From: Phycisphaerales bacterium
Lineage (GTDB): Bacteria; Planctomycetota; Phycisphaerae; Sedimentisphaerales; Anaerohalosphaeraceae
DNA length: 64,000 nucleotides
Assembly (NCBI GenBank): GCA_011053245.1
Contig: DRGS01000110.1
Coordinates: 1-64,000, forward strand
Reading direction: 5' to 3'
Shown here: positions 8,951 through 17,178 of the stretch, one piece after another
Layout of the letters: each line of letters opens with the position of its first letter
How positions within the stretch are numbered: position 1 is the stretch's first letter
Made by a program: the position numbers and the translations under genes
Notes under the pieces: model-generated
The model's database searches: none
Told to the model about the DNA's origin: nothing
Seen by the model: only the letters and a program-made list of their open reading frames with translations

Positions 8951-9852
8951 CCGGTCCGAAACCTGAAAATCCTCTCATAAACGAAACTGCCGGCGCGACC
9001 GGCGGTACTCACCGTTTTTCTCACGAAGCGATGGATACAGTTTTTGAGATCGTTATCGTCTGTGATGACGGGCAATATGCCGCCCAGGCCAGTGACGCGG
9101 CGTTTAGAGAACTTGATATACTCGAAGCGGAACTTAGCCGGTTTATCGAGAATAGCGATATCTCGCGTATAAACGGTCTTGACGCAAACGAGCCGCTGGT
9201 GATCGGTATTGCAACTTTTGAGTGTCTTCAAATTGCCGCCGAGATGTACGATGAAACGAACGGGGTCTTTGACGTTAGTATCGGCAGTGGTATGGATAAA
9301 ATGAAACTTGACGAGGAGATGTACAGCGTAGTATTATTGGAAAGCGGTGTGCGGATCGATCTTGGCGGTATAGGCAAGGGTTTTGCCGTTGACAAGATAG
9401 CTGAATCGCTTATCGAATGGAAGATCGACAACTTTCTCATCCATGGCGGGGCGAGTTCTATTCTTGCAAAAGGAACACATAAAGGCGGCGCCGGGTGGCC
9501 GTTAACATTGAGCAATCCCGAAAACTATGACCAGATCATAGCACACCTTAGTCTGACCGGTCGGGCTGTGAGCGGGTCAGGTATTCAGCAGCAAGCAGCA
9601 CATATAATCGATCCGCGCACGGGCAAACCGGTAACAGGCAGACTTGCAGCGTGGTCGTGTGGGCCAGATGCGACGGCAGCAGATGCGCTGTCGACGGCGT
9701 TTATGGTGATGTCGGCGGAAGAGATCGAAACTTTTTGCAAAGGGCATTGCGACGTGCAGGCGATCATCGTTGAGAAGGACAGCAATAGTAAGACGGGTAT
9801 TGCTATTACGACTTTCGGCGACTGGCGAAGTGGTGCGAGTTTGAAACGTTAG
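8947..9852 (+). CDS. apbE: FAD:protein FMN transferase
   Basis: 301 aa from a GTG that overlaps the previous stop by four bases (GTGA). ApbE attaches FMN covalently to threonine in flavoprotein targets such as NqrB/NqrC and RnfD/RnfG. Visible motifs are the early MDTVFEI strand, the DLGGIGKGFAVD nucleotide-binding region (~137-148), HGGASS, IIDPRTGKPV, and AADALSTAFMVM at the C-terminus with its Mg-binding Asp/Thr. Unlike typical ApbE proteins there is no signal peptide or lipobox in the chosen start region. It may act on the cytoplasmic side, or its leader may be lost. Confidence 0.88.
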   Translation: MTGPKPENPLINETAGATGGTHRFSHEAMDTVFEIVIVCDDGQYAAQASDAAFRELDILEAELSRFIENSDISRINGLDANEPLVIGIATFECLQIAAEMYDETNGVFDVSIGSGMDKMKLDEEMYSVVLLESGVRIDLGGIGKGFAVDKIAESLIEWKIDNFLIHGGASSILAKGTHKGGAGWPLTLSNPENYDQIIAHLSLTGRAVSGSGIQQQAAHIIDPRTGKPVTGRLAAWSCGPDATAADALSTAFMVMSAEEIETFCKGHCDVQAIIVEKDSNSKTGIAITTFGDWRSGASLKR

Positions 9853-9856
9853 CCTC

Positions 9857-10975
9857 TTACAAATCTATTTTTTGTTTTCCGGTTGCTTCGAATATCGCGA
9901 TGATGATCAGGATCATTACGGTCTGTGCGAATATGAGGATCGTTCCGGCGAGGTTTACCTGATAGAGGATTATTGAACTTGCGGCAGTGGTGATAGTTGC
10001 CAGGTAAAGGGTCAGTACGGTCTGGGTGTCGGTGAGACCGCGTCGTTTGAGGCGATGTGAGAAGTGCTGGGTGTCGCCGACGAATGGGCTTTTACCCTGT
10101 GCGATGCGGAGGATGGTTACGCTCAGGAAATCATATAGGGGGACAGCCATTACGACGAGCGGCATAAAAACTGCGTATATGTTGCCGACGGACTCTTGAG
10201 GATCCTGCTGATAGTATGTTGTTCTCAGCGTCAGCACCGCGAGGATGAACCCTACGACGAGTGAGCCGCAATCTCCCATGAATATTTTTGCCGGTGGGAA
10301 GTTGAACGCGAGAAAGCCGGCAAGAGCGCCGATAAAGAGCAGGGCGAGTGAGCCGATGAAAACCTGGCCGGAGATTGCCGCCGCGGTAAAGAGGACGGTA
10401 GCGACTATTGCCGCGATGCCGGCGGAGAGGCCGTCCATGTTGTCGAGGAAGTTGAATGCGTTGATTATTGTGACGATCCAGAGGACGGAAAGGCAAGTGG
10501 TGAAAATCTTATTCTCTATGAATAATTCGACGCGGATGTCGGCGAAGATAGCGACAATCGCAGCAACGGCGAACTGGGCGGTGAGTTTTACGAAGGGGCC
10601 TAAGTGTTTTTTGTCGTCCCAGAGACCGACAATATGAAGGATAAATGCGCAGGCGAGGACGATGAGAAGTTCGGGTATTTTTGTGAGGAAACCTTCCGTG
10701 TGAATGGCGACGCCTGCGCCGAGGAAGTCGAGATGGCCGGGGGCAATAAGGAATTTGACTATCGCAGCTCCTGCGAGCATGAAAATTGCAAGCGTCCAGA
10801 AGATTGCGATGCCGCCGCCGAGTGGGATAACGGAGGTGTGGTAGCGGTCGATGGCCGGGCGGGCGACGAAATCATTTTTGAGTGAGCGTTTCCTGACGAT
10901 GGCGGTAATGAGTGCGGAGGTGCAGAAGGCGCCTGCAAGCATCAGGAATGCTAAGATGGTTATTGTGTTTAGCAT
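9857..10975 (-). CDS. Undecaprenyl-phosphate N-acetylhexosaminyl-1-phosphate transferase (WecA/TagO type)
   Basis: 372 aa, polytopic (about 10-11 helices). Transfers a HexNAc-1-phosphate from its UDP-sugar to undecaprenyl phosphate, the first step of polysaccharide or teichoic-type polymer assembly. MraY/WecA signatures are PLGGGIAIF near residue 52, the catalytic Asp region NFLDNMDGL, the IFMGDCGS loop and a basic cytoplasmic loop GDTQHFSHRL. Its homologue MraY acts on UDP-MurNAc-pentapeptide, but this protein is of the WecA subgroup. It is the second initiating transferase in the window: the WbaP-type one at ~32 kb sits inside the polysaccharide locus. Convergent with apbE, only 4 bp apart. 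Confidence 0.87.
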   Translation of the reverse strand: MLNTITILAFLMLAGAFCTSALITAIVRKRSLKNDFVARPAIDRYHTSVIPLGGGIAIFWTLAIFMLAGAAIVKFLIAPGHLDFLGAGVAIHTEGFLTKIPELLIVLACAFILHIVGLWDDKKHLGPFVKLTAQFAVAAIVAIFADIRVELFIENKIFTTCLSVLWIVTIINAFNFLDNMDGLSAGIAAIVATVLFTAAAISGQVFIGSLALLFIGALAGFLAFNFPPAKIFMGDCGSLVVGFILAVLTLRTTYYQQDPQESVGNIYAVFMPLVVMAVPLYDFLSVTILRIAQGKSPFVGDTQHFSHRLKRRGLTDTQTVLTLYLATITTAASSIILYQVNLAGTILIFAQTVMILIIIAIFEATGKQKIDL

Positions 10976-10983
10976 GATCAGAC

Positions 10984-11535
10984 CTATTCGATATTATTTT
11001 TTGCTCTTAGTTGGGTTACGAGTTTTTCGCGAATTTTGCTCAGGAAATTATGGTAGCGAGTTTCTTTGTAGTCGGGGAAGGTGTATGAATAGCTTTGCCA
11101 TGTGCCCTTGACGAAACTGAGGGTAAGTTCGGCGTAAATGCTGTTGCCGATATAGATTCGATGTGAGAAATTTTTTGTCGAAGCCAGGATCAGTTTTGAA
11201 GGCTCTATTATGCCGGGGTCGAGATTGACCGGGCGTGGGAGCGGCAGGTTTAACTGCTTTGCGAGTCGCTGCTCTATTTCATTTGCCTTTAGCTTTATCG
11301 CAGCCAGATCGCCGGGGTCGATGAGTTGTTCGATGGCGATGAATTGTCTCAGGATATTTTCGCCGGCCTGGTCCTTGTAATATTGCGTCTGCGTGAAGGG
11401 CCATATCTCGCTGACAAAGTCGGCTTGGCCAAATTCGGCGATGCAGGTATCGCGTGCGACTTGCAGGGCGTTTTCGTCGGCTGCGAGTATCGCTATGACC
11501 ATTTTGACCGGATTGGGTTTATTTATTTCCCACAT
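10984..11535 (-). CDS. DUF4416 family protein
   Basis: 183 aa, soluble. Resembles DUF4416: N-terminal PVKMVIAILA, a central DPGIIEPSKLILAST stretch, and a C-terminal YSYTFPDYK(E)TRYHNFL motif. The family has no established biochemical function and is common in planctomycetes and deltaproteobacteria. Its start lies inside the 3' end of proS (13-bp overlap) and it ends 8 bp before the WecA-type gene, so the three form one minus-strand operon. Confidence 0.8.
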   Translation of the reverse strand: MWEINKPNPVKMVIAILAADENALQVARDTCIAEFGQADFVSEIWPFTQTQYYKDQAGENILRQFIAIEQLIDPGDLAAIKLKANEIEQRLAKQLNLPLPRPVNLDPGIIEPSKLILASTKNFSHRIYIGNSIYAELTLSFVKGTWQSYSYTFPDYKETRYHNFLSKIREKLVTQLRAKNNIE

Positions 11536-13268
11536 TGATTTAGTTCTGCCATCATAGATTTTACGAGGTCGGCGACTTCGTCGGCGACGGTTTCTATCGC
11601 TATGTTTTTGGGATCGGTTTCCGTTCGCAATTTTAGTTCGGCTTCGTTGTTTGCTATTGACCTTTTGCCGATGGTTATTCTTACGGGGATGCCGAGGAGG
11701 TCGGCGTCCTTGAATTTTACGCCCGGTCTTGCATCGCGGTCATCCAGGAGAACCTCTACGCCTTTATCGGTTAACTCGCTGTAGAGTTTTTCGCCGGCGT
11801 TGGTAATAGCTTCGTCGTGACCGGCAAGAGTGATAATGACTTGCCATGGCGCTATGGATATTGGCCAGAGGATGCCGTTGCTATCGTTGCCGAGTTCTAT
11901 GGCCGAAGCCATGATGCGGTTTATGCCGATGCCGTAGCAGCCCATGAGGCACGCTTTTTCGGTGCCGTCTGCATCGAGGAATTTTGCGTTGAGTTTTTTG
12001 CTGTATTTGTTGCCGAGTTTGAATACCTGTCCGACTTCGATACCGCGTTTAAAGAGCAGTTTGTCGCCGTTATATGTATCGCCTTCTACGGCGTTGCGGA
12101 TATCGGTAACAATCACTTTCTCGCCTTCAAGTGGGAAATCGCGACCGGGTACGACGCGGGCGATATGATAATCGGTTTTGTTGGCACCTGCGATGCCTGC
12201 GATCATTGCAGCTACGTTGTGGTCTACGAGGAGCATATCTACCTTGTCGAGTATTCCGATAGGTCCGGCGAAACCGGGTGCCGCGCCTGTGATATCGACT
12301 ACGGTTGCTTCTTCGGCAAGTTCAGCGCGAACGCCATCAAGGATCTGTGTGAGTTTTTCCGGATTTATGTCGTGGTCGCCTCTGACGAGGGCAGCGACGG
12401 TTTTGTCCGGTGTAGAATATATGAGAGTCTTTATAAGATCCTTCGGTTTTCTCTTGAGGAACTTGCAGACTTCTTCGATGGTCCCAACGTGAGGGGTGTG
12501 CAGCTCTTCGGTTGTGCCTACCGCGGGGCGAGTTTCTGGCTGGGGAGTTGCGTCAACGGGCGCCTTTTCGATGTTCCATGCTTTGTCGCTGCCGGCTATG
12601 TAGACGATGACGTCTTCGCCGTTTTCGCAGGGGATGGTGAACTGGTGCGAGCCTGAGCCGCCCATTTCGCCTGCTTCTGCTTCGACGATAACGTATTCGA
12701 TGCCGCATCGCTGGAATATCCGGCAGTAGGTGTCATACATTAAACGGTAAGTTTCTTCGAGGCTTTCGGGGCCGGTGTGGAAGCTGTATGAATCTTTCAT
12801 GATGAATTCGCGTGAACGGAGTACGCCGAATCGTGGGCGGAACTCGTCGCGGAACTTAAAGCTCATCTGATAGATGTTGATGGGCAGTTGCTTGTAGGAG
12901 TTGATCTCGCCAGCCATGAGGTATGTTACGACCTCTTCGGCGGTCGGAGCCAGAACGTTCTGGCGTCCGTGGCGGTCGGTAAATGTCCCGAGGGTTTCGC
13001 CGTAGTCCACGTCGCGACCGGTTTGCTGCCATAGTTCCATCGGCTGGACGGCGGGCATGAGTATTTCCTGTGCACCGGAGCGGTCCATCTCCTGGCGGAC
13101 GATGTCCATTATCTTTAGCAGTACGCGCCAGCCGGCGGGCAGGTATGTGTATGTTCCTGAGGCGACTTTCCGCATCAAGCCTGCGCGGAGCATCAACTGG
13201 TGGCTGATGACTTCGGCGTCTGCGGGGACCTCCTTTACGGTTGGTATCAACGCTTTACTATATCTCAT
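11523..13268 (-). CDS. proS: Prolyl-tRNA synthetase, bacterial type
   Basis: 581 aa from ATG 13268. Charges tRNA-Pro with proline. The class II core carries motif 2 (FRDEFRPRFGVLRSREF) and motif 3 (GCYGIGINR), interrupted by the ~180-residue INS editing domain that hydrolyses Ala-tRNA-Pro (residues ~200-390), and is followed by the anticodon-binding domain. The open frame extends to 13379, but those extra residues include the promoter at 13311-13339 and have no ribosome-binding site. ATG 13268 has AGGAGT 5 nt upstream and matches the usual MRYSK N-terminus. Confidence 0.95.
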   Translation of the reverse strand: MRYSKALIPTVKEVPADAEVISHQLMLRAGLMRKVASGTYTYLPAGWRVLLKIMDIVRQEMDRSGAQEILMPAVQPMELWQQTGRDVDYGETLGTFTDRHGRQNVLAPTAEEVVTYLMAGEINSYKQLPINIYQMSFKFRDEFRPRFGVLRSREFIMKDSYSFHTGPESLEETYRLMYDTYCRIFQRCGIEYVIVEAEAGEMGGSGSHQFTIPCENGEDVIVYIAGSDKAWNIEKAPVDATPQPETRPAVGTTEELHTPHVGTIEEVCKFLKRKPKDLIKTLIYSTPDKTVAALVRGDHDINPEKLTQILDGVRAELAEEATVVDITGAAPGFAGPIGILDKVDMLLVDHNVAAMIAGIAGANKTDYHIARVVPGRDFPLEGEKVIVTDIRNAVEGDTYNGDKLLFKRGIEVGQVFKLGNKYSKKLNAKFLDADGTEKACLMGCYGIGINRIMASAIELGNDSNGILWPISIAPWQVIITLAGHDEAITNAGEKLYSELTDKGVEVLLDDRDARPGVKFKDADLLGIPVRITIGKRSIANNEAELKLRTETDPKNIAIETVADEVADLVKSMMAELNQCGK

Positions 13269-13310
13269 CGGGACTCCTGTGAAAATTGTTATAAAACCAT
13301 ACGCCCGCAG

Positions 13311-13339
13311 AGTATAGCCGAAGAAGTCAGTTTCTGCAA
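13311..13339 (-). promoter_or_regulatory. proS: Promoter of proS operon
   Basis: Read on the minus strand: TTGCAG (13339-13334), a 17-bp spacer, then TATACT (13316-13311). The predicted transcript start near 13304 leaves a leader of about 36 nt before ATG 13268. This supports the shorter start. It is divergent from the hip-like promoter about 60 bp away. Confidence 0.65.
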
Positions 13340-13397
13340 TATAATAGTCGCCGGGCGTTGAAAATGGGCATAAAAACAAGAATTAAGATAAAACTCC

Positions 13398-13426
13398 TTG
13401 ATAAATCAGGGATTGTGGGTTAGTAT
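13398..13426 (+). promoter_or_regulatory. Promoter of HipA-like/HIRAN operon
   Basis: TTGATA (13398-13403), a 17-bp spacer, and TAGTAT (13421-13426). The leader of ~57 nt contains a short inverted repeat AGTTG/CAACT around 13443-13471 that could be an operator or an mRNA hairpin. The pair ends in an ATG with GGAG 7 bp upstream. Confidence 0.55.
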
Positions 13427-13489
13427 TTTGTGGGCCATGTGAAGTTGATGATGGACAGAGCCAACTCCATTTAATTTTCGGAGATATGA

Positions 13490-14461
13490 ATGTCAGAGGA
13501 ATTGAGTTTCCATAATAAGCCTATAGTTATCGATGAGTGGCGGAAAGACGAGACCTATGATATTTATACCGTAGGATCCCGTGATAAAGACGCATACTTT
13601 TCACCTGAAAAACCTGAACATAAATGTATCAAGCCAGATTGGCGTTATTTGTTCAAGTTATCTCGATCCACTCGTACAATTACTTTTTGGTGGCAATTCT
13701 GGTGCGAGATAATAGCATACAGGTTTGGCAGTGTTATTGGAGTTAAGGTTCCTCCGGCACATATAGGTTTAAGTAAAAAATATGAACAGGGAGTTGATAC
13801 TTATGCAGCATTAATAGAGTGGTTCTATGATGAAAGCAAAGACCTCTATGTTACCGGTGAACGAATCATGGTCGGTCTTATCAAAGATTTCGATACGAAG
13901 AGGGGGAAAAAGCATAATTTTAAGAAAATCAAAAATTTTTCCAAAGATATCAAAGAAGCATTAAATTGTTGGGCAAGCATATTAACTTTCGATACACTTA
14001 TTGGAAATACGGACCGCCATCAGGAAAACTGGGGATTGGTCCTGAAAAACGCCAAATTGAATCCTAAAGGGAGTAGTGAGATTTGTCTTTCTCCGGCGTT
14101 TGATAATGGGACGGCTTTGTGTTATGAAATTCTTGAACACAAATTTGATTTATATGAAGAAGATAAATTAGAGCGTTACTTAAAAGGGAAAAAAGCTAAA
14201 CACCACATGAAATGGGATTTAGATGTAAACCAGCTTAATTTTTATGAATTCATGAAACTATTTACTATAGATTTGCCCCAAATTAAGCCTATAATAGCCC
14301 GGCACTTAAGTTTTACTCATGAGCAGGTCGAAGAAGCGTTAGCACCGTTAGTCGATGCTATCTCTGATCCGGTGTATAAATTGACACAGAAACGCTTAGA
14401 CTTTGTTTTAAAGATGATCTTTGAACGCAAGAGGATATTGAAAGAAACATTAGAATTATGA
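13490..14461 (+). CDS. HipA-like serine/threonine kinase (probable toxin)
   Basis: 323 aa. A compact HipA-type kinase without the HipA N-subdomain 1. The likely ATP-binding Lys is in YLFKLSR (~53-59), the catalytic loop GNTDRHQEN is at 172-180 (Asp175, Asn180), and the metal-binding FDNGTAL is at 204-210 in place of DFG. HipA-family kinases phosphorylate translation factors such as aminoacyl-tRNA synthetases and stop growth. The stop codon overlaps the ATG of the next gene (ATGA), which encodes the missing HipS-like part plus HIRAN. This is one of the bicistronic arrangements described in the phylogeny of Hip kinases. Toxicity is inferred, not shown. Confidence 0.78.
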   Translation: MSEELSFHNKPIVIDEWRKDETYDIYTVGSRDKDAYFSPEKPEHKCIKPDWRYLFKLSRSTRTITFWWQFWCEIIAYRFGSVIGVKVPPAHIGLSKKYEQGVDTYAALIEWFYDESKDLYVTGERIMVGLIKDFDTKRGKKHNFKKIKNFSKDIKEALNCWASILTFDTLIGNTDRHQENWGLVLKNAKLNPKGSSEICLSPAFDNGTALCYEILEHKFDLYEEDKLERYLKGKKAKHHMKWDLDVNQLNFYEFMKLFTIDLPQIKPIIARHLSFTHEQVEEALAPLVDAISDPVYKLTQKRLDFVLKMIFERKRILKETLEL

Positions 14462-15156
14462 GGTATATTGAACATATAGTTGAACCCGACAGGCTATTGC
14501 TTTCCTGGCAGAGTCCAAATGATCGTCTGAGAAAGTTTGTTGCTGAATTGATACGGACCGGCGACGATGCTAATTTGGTATATCTCAAGGGAAGCGAGGA
14601 CTTTTCAAAGGCTCAAAACTTAGGGTTCAACGAATATCCTGGGTTTGCTGTTGAAAAAGAAGTTCATGAGAACGTTTTGGGTTCTTTTATGAAGCGTCTT
14701 CCTCCTCGCAGTCGTGGAGATTTTGATCGTTTTCTCAAGGCATTAAGGATTAAGCCTGAAGCTAAAGATGAGATTTCCGATTTTGCATTGCTCGGCTACT
14801 CAGGAGCGAAACTGCCTGATGATGATTACACAATTATTCATCCATTTGGAAATGCTTCACCTCCATTTGAACTGATGTTGCCTGTTGAGGGGTATCGGCA
14901 TTACCAGGAACAACTGCCGCTTGCTGGATTATCAGAAAGTATGCAGGCAGTGTTTGAAGCCGATCCGGATAATGAGTTTGATCCCAAGGCAATAAAGATC
15001 ATTATAAATAATGTGACGATAGGTTATGTCTGCCGTGGTCTTACGGGTTCTTTCCATAAATGGATGGACGCGGGACTGGCAATTTCAGCTTACGTTGAGC
15101 GCATAAACGGAACGGTAGAAAGGCCCAAGGTATTTCTGTACGTTTCAATAAAATAG
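14458..15156 (+). CDS. HipS-like/HIRAN domain protein (putative antitoxin)
   Basis: 232 aa, translationally coupled to the kinase by a 4-bp overlap. Residues ~1-100 look like the HipS-like subdomain that in HipA forms the kinase's N-terminal part. Residues ~145-232 fit a HIRAN domain: a LAGLS start, ADPDNEFDPKAIKI, then IGYVCRGLT. HIRAN domains bind DNA ends or single-stranded DNA. In family terms such HipS-HIRAN proteins are proposed antitoxins of HipA-like kinases, so this could neutralise the kinase and link its release to DNA damage. That link is an inference. Confidence 0.68.
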   Translation: MRYIEHIVEPDRLLLSWQSPNDRLRKFVAELIRTGDDANLVYLKGSEDFSKAQNLGFNEYPGFAVEKEVHENVLGSFMKRLPPRSRGDFDRFLKALRIKPEAKDEISDFALLGYSGAKLPDDDYTIIHPFGNASPPFELMLPVEGYRHYQEQLPLAGLSESMQAVFEADPDNEFDPKAIKIIINNVTIGYVCRGLTGSFHKWMDAGLAISAYVERINGTVERPKVFLYVSIK

Positions 15157-15166
15157 ATGGCCTCTA

Positions 15167-15195
15167 TTGTAACTTCGTCCATCACGCCGTATAAT
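15167..15195 (+). promoter_or_regulatory. rarA: Promoter of rarA, possibly giving a leaderless mRNA
   Basis: TTGTAA (15167-15172), a 17-bp spacer, and a perfect TATAAT (15190-15195). Transcription should begin around 15202-15204, which is the ATG of rarA itself, so the mRNA would have almost no leader. Confidence 0.65.
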
Positions 15196-15203
15196 GTGGT
15201 TAG

Positions 15204-16541
15204 ATGCAGGGGAAAGATGAAAATTCGTTGTTTGCTGAGGCCGAGCAGGCTAATATCAGGGCGCATGCTCCGCTTGCTGTGCGTATGCGGCCTCGGACGC
15301 TGGATGAGTTTGTGGGACAAAGTCATTTCATTGCTCAAGGCAAGCTCCTGCGTCGTATGCTCGATGCCGACCGCCTGATGAGCCTTATCTTCTACGGGCC
15401 GCCGGGATCAGGAAAAACATCGCTGGCACGGATAATCGCCAACCAAACGAGGTCGCACATCCACTATCTGTCAGCTCCGGCGGCTTCGGTAAAGGACATT
15501 CGTCAGGTAATAGCGATCGCAACCGACCGGCTTGCCGCAAAATCCGAAAGAACCCTGCTATTTATCGATGAAATTCACCGTTTCAACCGTGCCCAGCAGG
15601 ATGTTTTGTTAGACGATGTCGAAAACGGGGTCCTGGTCCTCATCGGTGCAACCACTGAAAATCCATTTTTTTCCATAAATTCGCCGCTTATCAGTCGCAG
15701 TACGGTCTTTACGTTTGAACCACTTACAGAAGACGATATTTTAGCACTTCTTAACAATGCCCTTGCCGATCGTGAAAGAGGTTTTGGCAAATACGATATT
15801 ACCACCGACGAAAAGGCCCTTAAATACTTAGCTGTGATTGCCGACGGGGACGCCAGGCGGGCACTTACGGCTCTTGATGTTGCCGTAATGAGCCAGCTTA
15901 AACATGAGGGAAGCGAAAAAATCACGCTAACGACCGATATTGTTAAAGAATCCGTCCAGCAAAAGTCGATTCAGTATAATAGCGATACGCACTACGACCT
16001 GGCCAGCGCGCTACAGAAGTCCATGCGCGGCTCGGACCCGGATGCGACGGTTTACTGGCTTGGGCGAATGATCGCCGGCGGCGAGGATTTGCGGTTTATA
16101 GCACGCCGCATAGCCGTTTGTGCCGCAGAGGACGTAGGTAACGCGGATCCGATGGCAACGGTGTTGGCCGCTTCTGCGGTCCAGATAGCCGAGTTCGTCG
16201 GGCTGCCGGAAGCGCAATTGGTACTGGCACAGGCGGCGATATATATCGCGTGTGCACCGAAGTCGAATGCCTCGGCAAAAGCTATCTGGCAGGCGATTGA
16301 AGACGTAAAAGCGGGTAAGACTATACCCGTACCGAAGCATTTGAGAGATGGACATTATAAGGGAGCGAAAAAATTAGGACACGGTGTCGGATACGAATAT
16401 CCGCACAACAGCCCGACGGGATATATAAAGCAAGATTATCTCGGTCAGGGCCATGGTAAAAAATACTATCAGCCGAAGGATATAGGCAGGGAAAAAATTA
16501 TCAGTCAATATTTACAAAAACTGCACAACCAGCTAAAATAA
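15204..16541 (+). CDS. rarA: Replication-associated recombination AAA+ ATPase RarA (MgsA)
   Basis: 445 aa. A clamp-loader-like AAA+ ATPase that acts at stalled replication forks with SSB. Walker A is GPPGSGKTS, Walker B LLFIDEIHRF, and sensor 1 GATTENP. The C-terminal MgsA tetramerisation domain has the KLGHGVGYEYPHN stretch. The start is chosen at ATG 15204, as its N-terminus leads directly into PLAVRMRPRTLDEFVGQ, the usual opening of the family. No ribosome-binding site is visible, in keeping with the overlapping promoter. Followed 51 bp later by the 5-formyl-THF cyclo-ligase gene. Confidence 0.93.
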   Translation: MQGKDENSLFAEAEQANIRAHAPLAVRMRPRTLDEFVGQSHFIAQGKLLRRMLDADRLMSLIFYGPPGSGKTSLARIIANQTRSHIHYLSAPAASVKDIRQVIAIATDRLAAKSERTLLFIDEIHRFNRAQQDVLLDDVENGVLVLIGATTENPFFSINSPLISRSTVFTFEPLTEDDILALLNNALADRERGFGKYDITTDEKALKYLAVIADGDARRALTALDVAVMSQLKHEGSEKITLTTDIVKESVQQKSIQYNSDTHYDLASALQKSMRGSDPDATVYWLGRMIAGGEDLRFIARRIAVCAAEDVGNADPMATVLAASAVQIAEFVGLPEAQLVLAQAAIYIACAPKSNASAKAIWQAIEDVKAGKTIPVPKHLRDGHYKGAKKLGHGVGYEYPHNSPTGYIKQDYLGQGHGKKYYQPKDIGREKIISQYLQKLHNQLK

Positions 16542-16592
16542 TCGTACGCTCCTACGGGCCATACGATTCAGGAATGTTAGAAAGATCCATTT

Positions 16593-17165
16593 ATGGGCAA
16601 AGTAGAACTCAGGCGGCAACTGCAAGGAACCCTTGCCGGGATACCGGACGAGCAACGCAGCGAGATGAGTAAGAAGATATGTCAAAATCTCATCGCCACG
16701 GATCAGTTTCGGCGCGCGTCTGTCGTAATGTGCTTTTTGTCCCTGCCGACCGAAATAGATACCGCACCGATAATACTCCATGCCTGGCAGCAGGGAAAGA
16801 TCGTCACCGTGCCCAAAGTCTCATGGCAGCAGCGCCACATGATCCCGATAGAGATCAACTCACTTGAGATCGGCCTTGCTACGGGTACCTTCGGATTGAA
16901 GAACCCAACGGCTGGGATCCCGACGCCTTTTGAAGAAATAGACCTCGTTGTCACACCGGGTATCGGCTTCGCAGAAAATGGCGACCGCCTCGGAAGGGGC
17001 GGCGGGTACTATGACCGCTTCTTCACCTCGGACCGTCTAAAAGCTGTAAAATGTGGAATTGCGTTCAGCCAGCAGATACTCGATACAGTACCAACCGAAG
17101 CTCACGACCAACAGCTTGATCTCATCGTTACCGATAAAGGTGTAACTATTTGCCAACCCGATTGA
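16593..17165 (+). CDS. 5-formyltetrahydrofolate cyclo-ligase
   Basis: 190 aa. Converts 5-formyl-THF to 5,10-methenyl-THF using ATP, returning the stored folate to the one-carbon pool. The ATP/folate-binding signature GIGFAENGDRLGRGGGYYDRF lies at ~129-149. N-terminal basic residues (KVELRRQLQG) and PLPTEIDT-like strand are typical. Lies between rarA and the L,D-transpeptidase gene, with a 13-bp gap to the latter. It may help supply the folate pool that also provides formyl donors for sugar N-formylation elsewhere in this window, but no direct link is shown. Confidence 0.9.
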   Translation: MGKVELRRQLQGTLAGIPDEQRSEMSKKICQNLIATDQFRRASVVMCFLSLPTEIDTAPIILHAWQQGKIVTVPKVSWQQRHMIPIEINSLEIGLATGTFGLKNPTAGIPTPFEEIDLVVTPGIGFAENGDRLGRGGGYYDRFFTSDRLKAVKCGIAFSQQILDTVPTEAHDQQLDLIVTDKGVTICQPD

Positions 17166-17178
17166 CGGAGTAATAAAC

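Noticed and set aside
11817..12656. Long open frame antisense to proS
   Set aside because: Mirror of a highly conserved gene; the proS reading explains the sequence.
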